Shown: positions 33,811 to 41,323 of the stretch, piece after piece
How positions within the stretch are numbered: position 1 is the first letter of the stretch
Layout of the letters: every line of letters begins with the position of its first letter
DNA from: Bacteroidales bacterium
GTDB lineage: Bacteria; Bacteroidota; Bacteroidia; Bacteroidales; P3
DNA: 44,519 nucleotides
NCBI GenBank assembly: GCA_017501495.1
Contig: JAFVWV010000152.1
Coordinates: forward strand, 1-44,519
Direction: 5' to 3'
The notes under the pieces: generated by a model
Database searches by the model: none
Seen by the model: the letters and a program-made list of their open reading frames with translations, nothing else
What the model was told of the DNA's origin: nothing
Program-made: the position numbers and the translations under genes

Positions 33811-34344
33811 TTACTTCTTGAGCAGGACCCATGCCAGATATATCATGAGGCCCAGCAGTCCGAGGCTGAAAAGCCATGGGGCTATGACCGACACGAGGCC
33901 CAACAGTCCGAGGAATATCAGCAGCCGGGCCGCCATACGTTTGTTTGGCGGCATGGCCTGCCAGGCGGCGTTGCGGCCTGTGCACATGGCCTGCCATTTT
34001 GGCAGCACGCGCTGGTTCCACCATTCGCCAAGCCGACCCATCGGGTTGCCTTTCTGGTCGACGGCTTCGGCCCGCGTCACGGGTATTTCCTTCACCGCCA
34101 CCTTGATGGTTTTCGAGTAGCTTTTGCCCGCCACCCATGCTGTCATGGTCAGGTGTGTCTTGCCTTTCGAGCGGTTGAGCCGGAAGCGCTTGGCGCCGCT
34201 ATTTTCCAGCGGCAGCACGGTGGCCTTGTAGCCGTTGTCGATGCTCAGCTCCACGCGGTCGGCGTCGGAGCAGTTCCAGTTAATTTCGATTACTTCGCCT
34301 TCGGTGAGCGATGTGCGGTCGGTGGTGAATGTCATCTTGTCCAT
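33811..34344 (-). CDS. Hypothetical membrane protein with Ig-like N-terminus
   Basis: A protein of about 177 residues with a beta-rich N-terminal part (TFTTDRTSLTEGEVIEINWN, ATVLPLENSGAKRFRLNRS, HLTMTAWVAGKSYSKTIKVAV) that reads like an Ig-type domain, then a Trp-rich linker, and two hydrophobic segments at the end (AARLLIFLGLLGLVSVIAPW, LGLLGLMIYLAWVLL). Function unknown. I chose the ATG at 34344; a GTG at 34401 would add 19 residues. It lies between recA and the transporter ATPase and runs with them. Confidence 0.65.
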   Translation of the reverse strand: MDKMTFTTDRTSLTEGEVIEINWNCSDADRVELSIDNGYKATVLPLENSGAKRFRLNRSKGKTHLTMTAWVAGKSYSKTIKVAVKEIPVTRAEAVDQKGNPMGRLGEWWNQRVLPKWQAMCTGRNAAWQAMPPNKRMAARLLIFLGLLGLVSVIAPWLFSLGLLGLMIYLAWVLLKK

Positions 34345-34407
34345 TTCTTCGGTGGTTAGTGGCCGGTGGTTATATTGCAATTTGCATGCCAAACGAGCCA
34401 CCGGATG

Positions 34408-35151
34408 CTAATAGTCGAAAATGATGCGCCCTTCGGCCATGTGGGTGTCGACACCATAGACGGTGCGTATGTTGTCGGGCGTCAGTCCGGCGGCTATGGG
34501 GCCGTGGTAGAGCGCGGAGCCCTGGTGGAGCAGCAGCAGGCGGTCGCAGAACTGCAGGGCCAGGTTGAGGTCGTGGATGACGATGAGGACGGTTTTTTCT
34601 GTGGCTTTGCGCAGCAGGCGCATGACGTCGAGCTGGTGCGCGATGTCGAGGTTCGATACCGGCTCGTCCATCAGCAGCACCGGTGTTTGCTGTGCCAGCG
34701 CGCGGGCTATCATGACGCGTTGCAGTTCGCCGCCGCTCATCTGTCCCGGCTTGGCGAAGCGCAGGTGCCAGGTGCCCGTCTGCCGCATGCATTGCTCCAC
34801 GATGTCCCAGTCGGCCTGGCTTTCGTTCTGCAGTCGGTGCTGGTAGGGGTTGCGGCCCATGAGCACGGTTTCGAAGGCCGAGAATTCGAAGTCGGTCTGC
34901 GCCTGCTGGCGCACGAAGGCCACCTTCTGAGCCAGGGCACGCGGGGTGTAGTCTTGCACGCGCTTGTTGTCGATGAGCACTTGTCCGCCGCTGGGCTGCA
35001 GCAGGCCGCCGATGCAGCGCAGCAGGGTGGTCTTGCCGCACCCGTTGGGGCCCATCACCGCCGTGATGCAGCCCGGCTCGATGCCGGCGCCGACGTCGTG
35101 CAGTATTTCTTTGTCGCCGAAGCCCACGGTGATATGTTGTAGTTCGATCAT
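34408..35151 (-). CDS. FecE/BtuD-like ABC transporter ATPase
   Basis: A 247-residue ATPase of an iron-siderophore or vitamin B12 importer. It has Walker A GPNGCGKTT (about 35-43), signature MSGGELQRV, Walker B VLLMDEPVSNLD and VIHDLN switch. The ATG overlaps the permease stop by one base (TGATG), so it is translationally coupled. The ligand cannot be told: hemin, cobalamin and ferric siderophore systems share this sequence. No substrate-binding protein or TonB receptor is nearby. Confidence 0.85.
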   Translation of the reverse strand: MIELQHITVGFGDKEILHDVGAGIEPGCITAVMGPNGCGKTTLLRCIGGLLQPSGGQVLIDNKRVQDYTPRALAQKVAFVRQQAQTDFEFSAFETVLMGRNPYQHRLQNESQADWDIVEQCMRQTGTWHLRFAKPGQMSGGELQRVMIARALAQQTPVLLMDEPVSNLDIAHQLDVMRLLRKATEKTVLIVIHDLNLALQFCDRLLLLHQGSALYHGPIAAGLTPDNIRTVYGVDTHMAEGRIIFDY

Positions 35152-36119
35152 CAGTAGGATTTCTTGTTTTTGTAGAGCAGGTAGATGAAGAGCGGAGCAC
35201 CGATGATGGAGGTGATGCTGCCCACCGGCAGCTCGGCGGGGCGGAGAAGGTAGCGCGCCAGGGTGTCGCAGACAAGCACGAACAGTGCGCCGCAGAGCAT
35301 GGAGTAGGGGACCACCTTGCGGTTGTCGGGACCCGCCACGAGGCGCACGGCGTGGGGCACGATGAGGCCCACGAAGCCTATGACGCCGCACGAGCTGACG
35401 GCAAAGGCCACCATCAGCGTGGTGAAGAGCAGCAGCACCCGCTTGACGCGTTCTACGTCGACGCCCATGCTCTGCGCCGCCTCGCTGCCGGCCAGCAGCA
35501 GGTTCAGGTCGCGCCCGTACCACAGCACCACGCCGATGCCCACGGCGGCCACCGGGGCGGTCAGCGCCACGTCGGTCCACGACGCGCTGCCAAACGAGCC
35601 CATGGTCCAGAAGATGATGCTGTCCATCTTCTCCTGGTTCAGGACCATGAGGAACGAGATGAGAGCCGAGATGAGCAGCGTCAGGCACACGCCGGTGAGC
35701 AGCAGGGTGGTGGTGTGCATGCGGTTGCCGATGGAGGCTATGCGATAGATGAGCCACACGGTGAACAGGGCCGCGGCGAGGGCCAGTCCGCTCACGCCCC
35801 AGAGGGTGGCTTCGAGGCCGAGCAGTATGGCCACGGCCGCACCGAGCGAGGCTCCGCTGCTGACGCCCAGCACGTAGGGGTCGGTCAGGGGGTTGCGGAA
35901 GATGCTCTGGTAGGCTGCGCCGCAGACGCTCAGCACCGCGCCCACCACGACGCTCAGCAGCACGCGCGGCAGGCGCAGCGGCAGGAGTATGCGCTGCAGC
36001 CACTCGCTGTTCCACTCCACGTCGACGGCTCCCAGCAGACAGCTGCCAGCCATGGCCGCCAACAGCAGCACGCCGAGCAGCAGCATGATCCATGGATTGG
36101 CCCTCCCGCTGCGTTTCAT
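35151..36119 (-). CDS. FecCD/BtuC-family ABC transporter permease
   Basis: A 322-residue permease with about ten membrane helices. Typical features are RLPRVLLSVVVGAVLSVCGA, NPLTDPYVLGVSSGA, and the last part GFVGLIVPHAVRLVAGPDNR that contacts the ATPase. It pairs with the downstream ATPase gene. Its ATG (36119-36117) overlaps the stop of dapB as ATGA, an odd coupling of metal or vitamin uptake with lysine synthesis. The periplasmic binding protein is missing from this locus. Confidence 0.9.
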   Translation of the reverse strand: MKRSGRANPWIMLLLGVLLLAAMAGSCLLGAVDVEWNSEWLQRILLPLRLPRVLLSVVVGAVLSVCGAAYQSIFRNPLTDPYVLGVSSGASLGAAVAILLGLEATLWGVSGLALAAALFTVWLIYRIASIGNRMHTTTLLLTGVCLTLLISALISFLMVLNQEKMDSIIFWTMGSFGSASWTDVALTAPVAAVGIGVVLWYGRDLNLLLAGSEAAQSMGVDVERVKRVLLLFTTLMVAFAVSSCGVIGFVGLIVPHAVRLVAGPDNRKVVPYSMLCGALFVLVCDTLARYLLRPAELPVGSITSIIGAPLFIYLLYKNKKSY

Positions 36120-36790
36120 ACGGCGAGTACGTCTTTCATGGTGTATACCCCGGCTTTGGCCTTGGCCAGCCATTCGGCGGCCACCACCGCCCCTTGGGCC
36201 AGCCCCTCGCGGCTGTGGGCTTCGTGGGTCAGGCTGATGGTGTCTATCGGGCTGTCGTAGGTCACGGTGTGCGTGCCCGGCACCTCGCCCTCGCGATACG
36301 ATGCGATGGGCACCTCGTCGGCCTTGCGGCGGCCGTGCTCCACTATCTGCTGCTGCAGGGTGATGGCGGTGCCGCTCGGAGCGTCGAGCTTGTGTATGTG
36401 GTGTGTCTCGCTGATGGCGGCGCGGTAGGCGCTGCCGCTCATCAGTGTGGCCAGGTATTCGTTGACCATGAACATGATGTTCATGCCGAGGCTGAAGTTG
36501 GTGGCCGACAGCAGCGAGCCGCCCAGCCGCCGGCATTCGGCGCAGACTTCGTCGTAGCGGTCGTACCAGCCCGTGGTGCCGCACACCACAGGCAGCCGCC
36601 GCTCGAAGCAGCGCAGCAGGTTGGCCACCGCTGTCTGCGGTGTGCTGAATTCGACGGCCACGTCGGCCTCGATATGGTCGGGCCAGGGCTCGTCGCGGTC
36701 GATGGTGCAGACCACCTCGTGCCCCTGCCGGCGGGCGTAGCTCTCCACGGCGTGCCCCATCTTGCCGTATCCTATAAGTGCAATCTTCAT
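36116..36790 (-). CDS. dapB: 4-Hydroxy-tetrahydrodipicolinate reductase
   Basis: A 224-residue DapB that reduces the DapA product in the lysine/diaminopimelate pathway needed for peptidoglycan. N-terminal cofactor site MKIALIGYGKMGH, VEFSTP, GTTGW, and the substrate segment KLDAPSGTA are clear. It is shorter than the E. coli protein (273) but normal for Bacteroidota. The ATG at 36790 lies downstream of an exact promoter. It is co-transcribed with the BtuC/BtuD-like genes. Confidence 0.92.
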   Translation of the reverse strand: MKIALIGYGKMGHAVESYARRQGHEVVCTIDRDEPWPDHIEADVAVEFSTPQTAVANLLRCFERRLPVVCGTTGWYDRYDEVCAECRRLGGSLLSATNFSLGMNIMFMVNEYLATLMSGSAYRAAISETHHIHKLDAPSGTAITLQQQIVEHGRRKADEVPIASYREGEVPGTHTVTYDSPIDTISLTHEAHSREGLAQGAVVAAEWLAKAKAGVYTMKDVLAV

Positions 36791-36823
36791 TTTGTCTTGC
36801 TCTATATGGTTCAAAATCGGGTG

Positions 36824-36854
36824 CAAATATACAAAAAAAAGTTCATACGGCAAA
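36824..36854 (-). promoter_or_regulatory. Bacteroidota promoter for dapB operon
   Basis: On the minus strand TTTG (36854-36851), 19 nt, TATATTTG (36831-36824): exact fit. Repeat copy 4 lies about 55 bp upstream of it. Confidence 0.8.
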
Positions 36855-36889
36855 ATGCAGCTTTTCCGACACCGACAAAAGAGCCATCC

Positions 36890-37035
36890 GGCAGCCTACC
36901 GGTTCGGCCGTTGTACAGTACTTGTACAGTATTTGTACAGTATATGTACGCTTTATAAACGTACAAGTACTGTACAAGTAGCGTACATATAGCGTACAAC
37001 GAGGCAAGAGGTGCCTTTTGCAGTCGTGTCAGAAT
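36890..37035. repeat. 11-bp-phased palindromic element, copy 4
   Basis: The core at 36910-37000 is 91 bp with four 11-bp GTAC units per arm; one unit here is GTACAGTATTT. Flanks are GGTTCGGCC on one side (as copy 2) and GAGGCAAGAGGTGCCTT on the other (as copy 1). AAAATGACCCT near 37058 echoes the far flank of copies 1 and 3. It sits between the dapB promoter and the 3' end of the DUF2723 gene. Confidence 0.9.
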
Positions 37036-37066
37036 GCTGAGAAACAATGTTTTGAAAAAATGACCC

Positions 37067-38761
37067 TCATTTTATGGAAGCGGTATTTCGCTCCCAGTCG
37101 CGAAGGAAGTTGCGGCTGACGCGCGGCAGGTATTCATGCGGGGTGATATGCCACTCGATGGAGTCGCGGATGTGGCGCCGCAGTGGTTCAGTGTCGCCGG
37201 CCTCCCCGGCAGTGGACACCAGACGCCAGCAGAAGCCCTCGCACCGCAGGCGGCCGGGAAAGTAGTCGGCATAGCGGTCGACAAAATATTGCGAGAAGTA
37301 GACAGGCCTGTGCCCCATGCTCGAGGCTATGATGTCCATGGTTTCCGACCAGCCGGTGAGGCCAACGTTGTACACCTCGACGTCGGTGCGCCGGCGCTCT
37401 ACCTGCTGCAGGTACCAGAGCGGGAAGGTGTCGTTGTCGCCCAAGGTGATGAGCACGGCGTTGCGGTCGCAGCTCTGCAGGTGGTTCAGCGCAATGTCGT
37501 GCACCGAATGGCAGCGGCTGCGGTCGTGGTCGCTCCAGTTGCCCGCGAGGAGCGTGAGTGGCGCCGCTATCAGGATGACGGTTTTCCATTTTCCGCCCAC
37601 CTCGTCGGCGCCGATGCCGATCCAGACGGCCAGGGCGTAGAGGCTGAGCACGTAGACGTAGTCGCGCGAGCGAGGCTCGTAGCATGGGTGGTTGAGGTAG
37701 AGGTTCAGGATGATGCCGCCCATCAGGAAGAGGGCCATGACAATCCAGAAATCCCAGCGGCTGCGCCGCCGGTGGCGCGCGAGGCCCCAAAGAGCCAGCA
37801 GTGCGGGCAGGATATAGAGCACCACGATGTTCCAGTGCTCGTTCTCGCGACCGATGAAGTTGTACATCAGGTAGCGGCCGTACATGAAGCCGAGTTGATA
37901 GGTGATGTAGTAGGCGGCGTTGGCCGCCAGGCCGTGGTCGCTGAAGGTCCACTCGCGCCAGTGCTCGCGGTCGCGGTCGCGCCACATCCGCGGGTAGAGC
38001 GGCGCCTTGGCGTACTGTTCGCGTTTCAGGTACGATTCAAAGCTCCCCCTCATCTCGTTGATGGGCGGATCGGCTGCGGCGCGTATGGGTATGATGGCAT
38101 ATGGAGTCAGGCCGATGAAGAAAAAGAAGGCGGCAAAGATGAAAACATACGGTTTGGTGCGCGCCATCCGCCGCCCGCTCAGATAAATCAGCCCCAGGGC
38201 CGGGATGACCAGCAGCGTCATCAAATGTGTGCACACGCCGAGACCCAGCATCAGCCCCACGAGCGGCAGCATGCGTGCATCGCCGGTGCGCCGCCATCGG
38301 AGCATCAGCCACACATCGGCGGCGCAGAAGAGCATAGCCAGCGCGTAGACCTCGCTCTCGACGGCCGAGAACCACACCGTGTCGCACAGCGCGTAGCAGG
38401 CCGCTCCCACCAGGGCGCCGCGCCACGAGACGCGCAGTTCGCGCATCGTCAGGTAGAGGATGCCGACGGTGATGCCTGCCGCCACGGCCGAGAGGGCGTT
38501 GCTCAGCGGTGCCACCAGCATCGGGTTGCCGAAAGAAAGAAGGGTGAAAAGATGCTGCAGCAGCTGATAGAGAGGAGCTCCCGGCGGATGCCCCACCTGA
38601 AGCAGGTGGCCCGTGGCGATGAACTCGCCGCAGTCCCACCACGAGACCGAGCGGTCCATCGTCAGCAGATAGAGGACTGTGGCCGCAAAGCCCACCAGCG
38701 CCCCTTGGCGTCCGCGGTGGCCTACCAGTTTACCACGGCCTTGTTGAAGATATCTTCGCAT
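37067..38761 (-). CDS. DUF2723 multi-spanning membrane protein
   Basis: A 564-residue protein of the DUF2723 family, with the start signature YLLTMDRSVSWWDCGEFIATGHLLQVGHPPGAPLY split here by its WDCGEF motif, many membrane helices in residues about 20-400, and a C-terminal soluble part (about 400-564). The family resembles glycosyltransferase family 39-type membrane enzymes and is common in Bacteroidota; the reaction is unknown. The 38761 start overlaps the lptE 3' end by 40 nt; a GTG at 38695 is an alternative. Confidence 0.8.
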   Translation of the reverse strand: MRRYLQQGRGKLVGHRGRQGALVGFAATVLYLLTMDRSVSWWDCGEFIATGHLLQVGHPPGAPLYQLLQHLFTLLSFGNPMLVAPLSNALSAVAAGITVGILYLTMRELRVSWRGALVGAACYALCDTVWFSAVESEVYALAMLFCAADVWLMLRWRRTGDARMLPLVGLMLGLGVCTHLMTLLVIPALGLIYLSGRRMARTKPYVFIFAAFFFFIGLTPYAIIPIRAAADPPINEMRGSFESYLKREQYAKAPLYPRMWRDRDREHWREWTFSDHGLAANAAYYITYQLGFMYGRYLMYNFIGRENEHWNIVVLYILPALLALWGLARHRRRSRWDFWIVMALFLMGGIILNLYLNHPCYEPRSRDYVYVLSLYALAVWIGIGADEVGGKWKTVILIAAPLTLLAGNWSDHDRSRCHSVHDIALNHLQSCDRNAVLITLGDNDTFPLWYLQQVERRRTDVEVYNVGLTGWSETMDIIASSMGHRPVYFSQYFVDRYADYFPGRLRCEGFCWRLVSTAGEAGDTEPLRRHIRDSIEWHITPHEYLPRVSRNFLRDWERNTASIK

Positions 38762-39270
38762 ATTTCGGTGACTATCTCGCTCATCAGGCCGCTCTCGACA
38801 GACGAGAAATCCTGCGAAGCGGCATAGTCGCGATAGCGCGAGAACGACTGCTCGAAGTCGGCGTCGGGGTCAATCTTGTTGACAAAGCGCACCTTGACGG
38901 TGATGGTGAGGCGGTTCATGCTCACCTCGTCGGCGCTGCTCAAGGCCGAAGCGCGTGTGTCGTAGCCCGTTATCTCGCCGCTTAGCTGCAGGTCGCCGTC
39001 CTCGCTGCCGACGCTCAGGGGCGTCTGGCTGCTGAACATCTGCGTCAGCTCGTCGGTCAGCTTCTGGCTCAGCTGTGGGTTGACTGTGGCGGCATAGTTG
39101 GGGAAAGTGGCTATGGATATAGTCTTAGCCCCGGGCGGTATGGAGGCTCCGGTGAACGAATAGCCGCCGGTGCAGCCCGACAGGAAAGCGAAAACCGGGA
39201 ACAGAAAAGCGAAAAGAAACCTGGAGCGGTTGGTCCGCACCGGCACATTGGTTGTCTCCGCATTCTTCAT
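38722..39270 (-). CDS. lptE: LptE-family LPS assembly lipoprotein
   Basis: A 182-residue lipoprotein (signal ends FLFPVFAFLSGC, lipobox L-S-G-C) with the LptE-like pattern GYSFTGASIPPGAKTISIATF and EVSMNRLTITVKVRF. LptE plugs the LptD barrel that delivers LPS to the outer membrane. The ATG at 39270 is 1 nt after the stop of a 56-codon gene; a start at 39309 would overlap that gene. Part of a leftward operon with rel/spoT and mazG. Confidence 0.85.
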   Translation of the reverse strand: MKNAETTNVPVRTNRSRFLFAFLFPVFAFLSGCTGGYSFTGASIPPGAKTISIATFPNYAATVNPQLSQKLTDELTQMFSSQTPLSVGSEDGDLQLSGEITGYDTRASALSSADEVSMNRLTITVKVRFVNKIDPDADFEQSFSRYRDYAASQDFSSVESGLMSEIVTEICEDIFNKAVVNW

Positions 39271-39271
39271 T

Positions 39272-39442
39272 TCAATAGTCCCTCGAGTCTTCATCGATGC
39301 GCTGTTCATCTTCGAGTTGCCACAGCAGAAAGCCGCTCTCCTGCTGGATATAGTTCAGCACCGCCACCTTTGTGACGAGGTCGGGCACGGCAGCCACTTC
39401 GCTGATGAGTGCATCTATCTTTTCTTTGAATTTAAGGTCCAT
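39272..39442 (-). CDS. Small 56-residue protein upstream of lptE
   Basis: Reads MDLKFKEKIDALISEVAAVP, then DLVTKVAVLNYIQQESGFLL and WQLEDEQRIDEDSRDY: a helical, acidic protein with no signal or membrane segment. It is too short for many gene callers. It is supported by tight spacing: 4 nt after the arginase-like gene and 1 nt before the lptE start, and by coding-like use of codons. Function unknown. Confidence 0.65.
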   Translation of the reverse strand: MDLKFKEKIDALISEVAAVPDLVTKVAVLNYIQQESGFLLWQLEDEQRIDEDSRDY

Positions 39443-39446
39443 AATG

Positions 39447-40625
39447 CTATGAATTTATTCGGTTGTAATAATGCCACCAGAGCTCGGGAATCTCATTTTC
39501 CATTGCGCGCTGGTAGTCGCTGTAGTTGCATGGTATGAGGGTATGGCGCAGGTAGCGCTCGCGGCGCTCGGTGTCGTCGCATGGCACCTCCATCCACCAG
39601 CGGTCGCTCTTCATGCTCTTGTAGAATACGATGTCCATGCCGTGGTCGCGCAGCTCTACGGTGAAGCGCTTGTAGTATTGCTTGTCGCGGTAGGGGAAGT
39701 CGCCCATGCGGTAGTAGAAACCCGAGATGAAGAACCACACGGCGTGGGCCAGCATGTGGGCCGTCTGGCCTTTGCGGTCGTGGGCGGGATCCATCTCGAA
39801 GATGCCGAAAGTCGAGGTTTTGTCGCTCATGCCTGCAAAGCGGGCAATCTGGCAGAGCTGCTCGCCGTAGAAGCCATGGGGCGAAGGGTTGGCGTTGGCC
39901 GGGGCGTCGCCTTGGCGCACGGCGCTGATGTCGACGGCCACTACGTCGCTGTAGCGCACCAGCGGCTCGGCATTGTCCATATTCATCTGCATCTCGCCCA
40001 CGCGGTGGGTGGTGAACTTCAGTTCGTCCATAAGTTGCACCATCTCGTCGCCGACGAAATAGCTCTGATAGCCCATATTGACATAGTCGAAAAGGTAGTT
40101 GGGCTGTTGCAGTATGATGTGCTGCAGGTAGTTGTTGCTGTTCACCTCGTCGCCGCCTTCGAGATTGAAGCGCGAGTCGACGGAGCAGATGTTGATTACG
40201 CGGCCCAGCACCTCGTAGGCTTTGTAAATGGGAAATACGAGGTCGTCGCCGCCGCCGAGCACGATGAGCGTCAGCCCGTGCTCCAGCAGGCGGTGCAGTG
40301 CTTCGATAACGGCGAAGTGGGTGTCGCGCAGGGTCGCGCCGCGACTGATATTGCCGAGGTCGACGATATCGGTGTCGGTATGCGGGCGGGCCAGGCGGTA
40401 GAGGTAGTGCCGCACGTGGTCTGGTGCCATGCCGCAGCCCGGGTTGTCCATGCTGCCGCGGCCTTCGCCGATACCCAATATGGCCAGGCGTGCGTCGCCA
40501 AGCTCCGGGAAGCCGTCGGCGGCTGTATGGGCACGGATGCAGTCGCCCAGCAACGTGTGGAATTCCACATGGTGATAGTCGACCACAGAGGTATCTATAG
40601 GTTCAAAATAGCTGCTCAGGTCCAT
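39447..40625 (-). CDS. Arginase/formimidoylglutamase-fold protein, metal site degraded
   Basis: A 392-residue protein of the ureohydrolase fold: ILGIGEGRGS, IVLGGGDDLVFP, INICSVDSRFNLEGGDE and VVAVDISAVRQGDAP mark the four metal segments. In active enzymes these read GGDH, DAHxD and DxDxxDP. Here they are GGDD, DSRFN and DIS, so at least three metal-binding residues (H, H and a D) are lost. Family members are usually called formimidoylglutamase, but I expect no Mn-dependent hydrolysis. A structural or regulatory role is possible. It follows mazG by 80 nt. Confidence 0.7.
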   Translation of the reverse strand: MDLSSYFEPIDTSVVDYHHVEFHTLLGDCIRAHTAADGFPELGDARLAILGIGEGRGSMDNPGCGMAPDHVRHYLYRLARPHTDTDIVDLGNISRGATLRDTHFAVIEALHRLLEHGLTLIVLGGGDDLVFPIYKAYEVLGRVINICSVDSRFNLEGGDEVNSNNYLQHIILQQPNYLFDYVNMGYQSYFVGDEMVQLMDELKFTTHRVGEMQMNMDNAEPLVRYSDVVAVDISAVRQGDAPANANPSPHGFYGEQLCQIARFAGMSDKTSTFGIFEMDPAHDRKGQTAHMLAHAVWFFISGFYYRMGDFPYRDKQYYKRFTVELRDHGMDIVFYKSMKSDRWWMEVPCDDTERRERYLRHTLIPCNYSDYQRAMENEIPELWWHYYNRINS

Positions 40626-40705
40626 AGATGGCTTTTTTGTCTCTTATTAACGCAGGGACACGCTGTTTATTGCACCGGCAGTCAAAAAAATAAAGTAAGT
40701 GTGTG

Positions 40706-41323
40706 TTATTTCTGCGACCAGCGTTCCTTGAAGCGGGTGTTGGCGGCGCAGAGGGCGTCGTCGGCGTTGATGCCGTGGCGGCGTGCCCAGTCGACAAGGG
40801 AGAAGAGGTAGTCGCCAAATTCTTCCTCGTTCATGTTTTCTTTCCATTCGCCGCCGTCGGCCTTCCATTCGCGGCCTTCCATGCCGGCGACTTTCTCCTG
40901 CATGCGGACGGCCTTGACCAGCGGGGGCAGTGAGTCGGGCACTCCTTCGAGCACGTTGTGCCGTCCTTCGCGCATCTTCAGTTGCTCCCAGCTTTCGTCG
41001 TGGTAGTTTTCTTTGTCGTAGATGAAGGGATGGCGGCCGATGAGCTTGTCGCAGATGGTGTTGTAGACATCGGCTGCGGTGAACAGGCCTTGTTCTTCGG
41101 CTATTTTGGTGTAGAACATGACGTGCATTGCCAGGTCGCCGAGTTCTTTTTTCAGGTCGTCGGTGCGGCCGCTGACGATGGCCTCGCTCAGTTCGTGAAC
41201 CTCTTCAATGGTGAGGTAGCGCAGGCTCTTGAGTGTCTGTTTGCGGTCCCAGGGGCACTCTTTGCGGAGGGTGTCCAGTATGTCGGAGAGCCGTTCAAAT
41301 GCGTCTAACGTCTTCGATTCCAT
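40706..41323 (-). CDS. mazG: Nucleoside triphosphate pyrophosphohydrolase MazG
   Basis: A 205-residue MazG that hydrolyses NTPs to NMP and PPi, cleaning the nucleotide pool. Its N-terminal half has the CPWDRKQTLKSL start, EEVHELSEAI and ELGDLAMHV (metal-binding EExxE...ExxD) signature. The C-terminal half (about 110-205) is the second repeat or tail. It overlaps the end of the rel/spoT gene by 29 nt. In other bacteria MazG can also affect ppGpp levels, so pairing with Rel is sensible. Confidence 0.9.
   Translation of the reverse strand: MESKTLDAFERLSDILDTLRKECPWDRKQTLKSLRYLTIEEVHELSEAIVSGRTDDLKKELGDLAMHVMFYTKIAEEQGLFTAADVYNTICDKLIGRHPFIYDKENYHDESWEQLKMREGRHNVLEGVPDSLPPLVKAVRMQEKVAGMEGREWKADGGEWKENMNEEEFGDYLFSLVDWARRHGINADDALCAANTRFKERWSQK

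Noticed and set aside
35152..36093. Extended frame upstream of the transporter ATPase
   Set aside because: It lies over the permease gene in another frame; the ATPase starts at 35151 with TGATG coupling.
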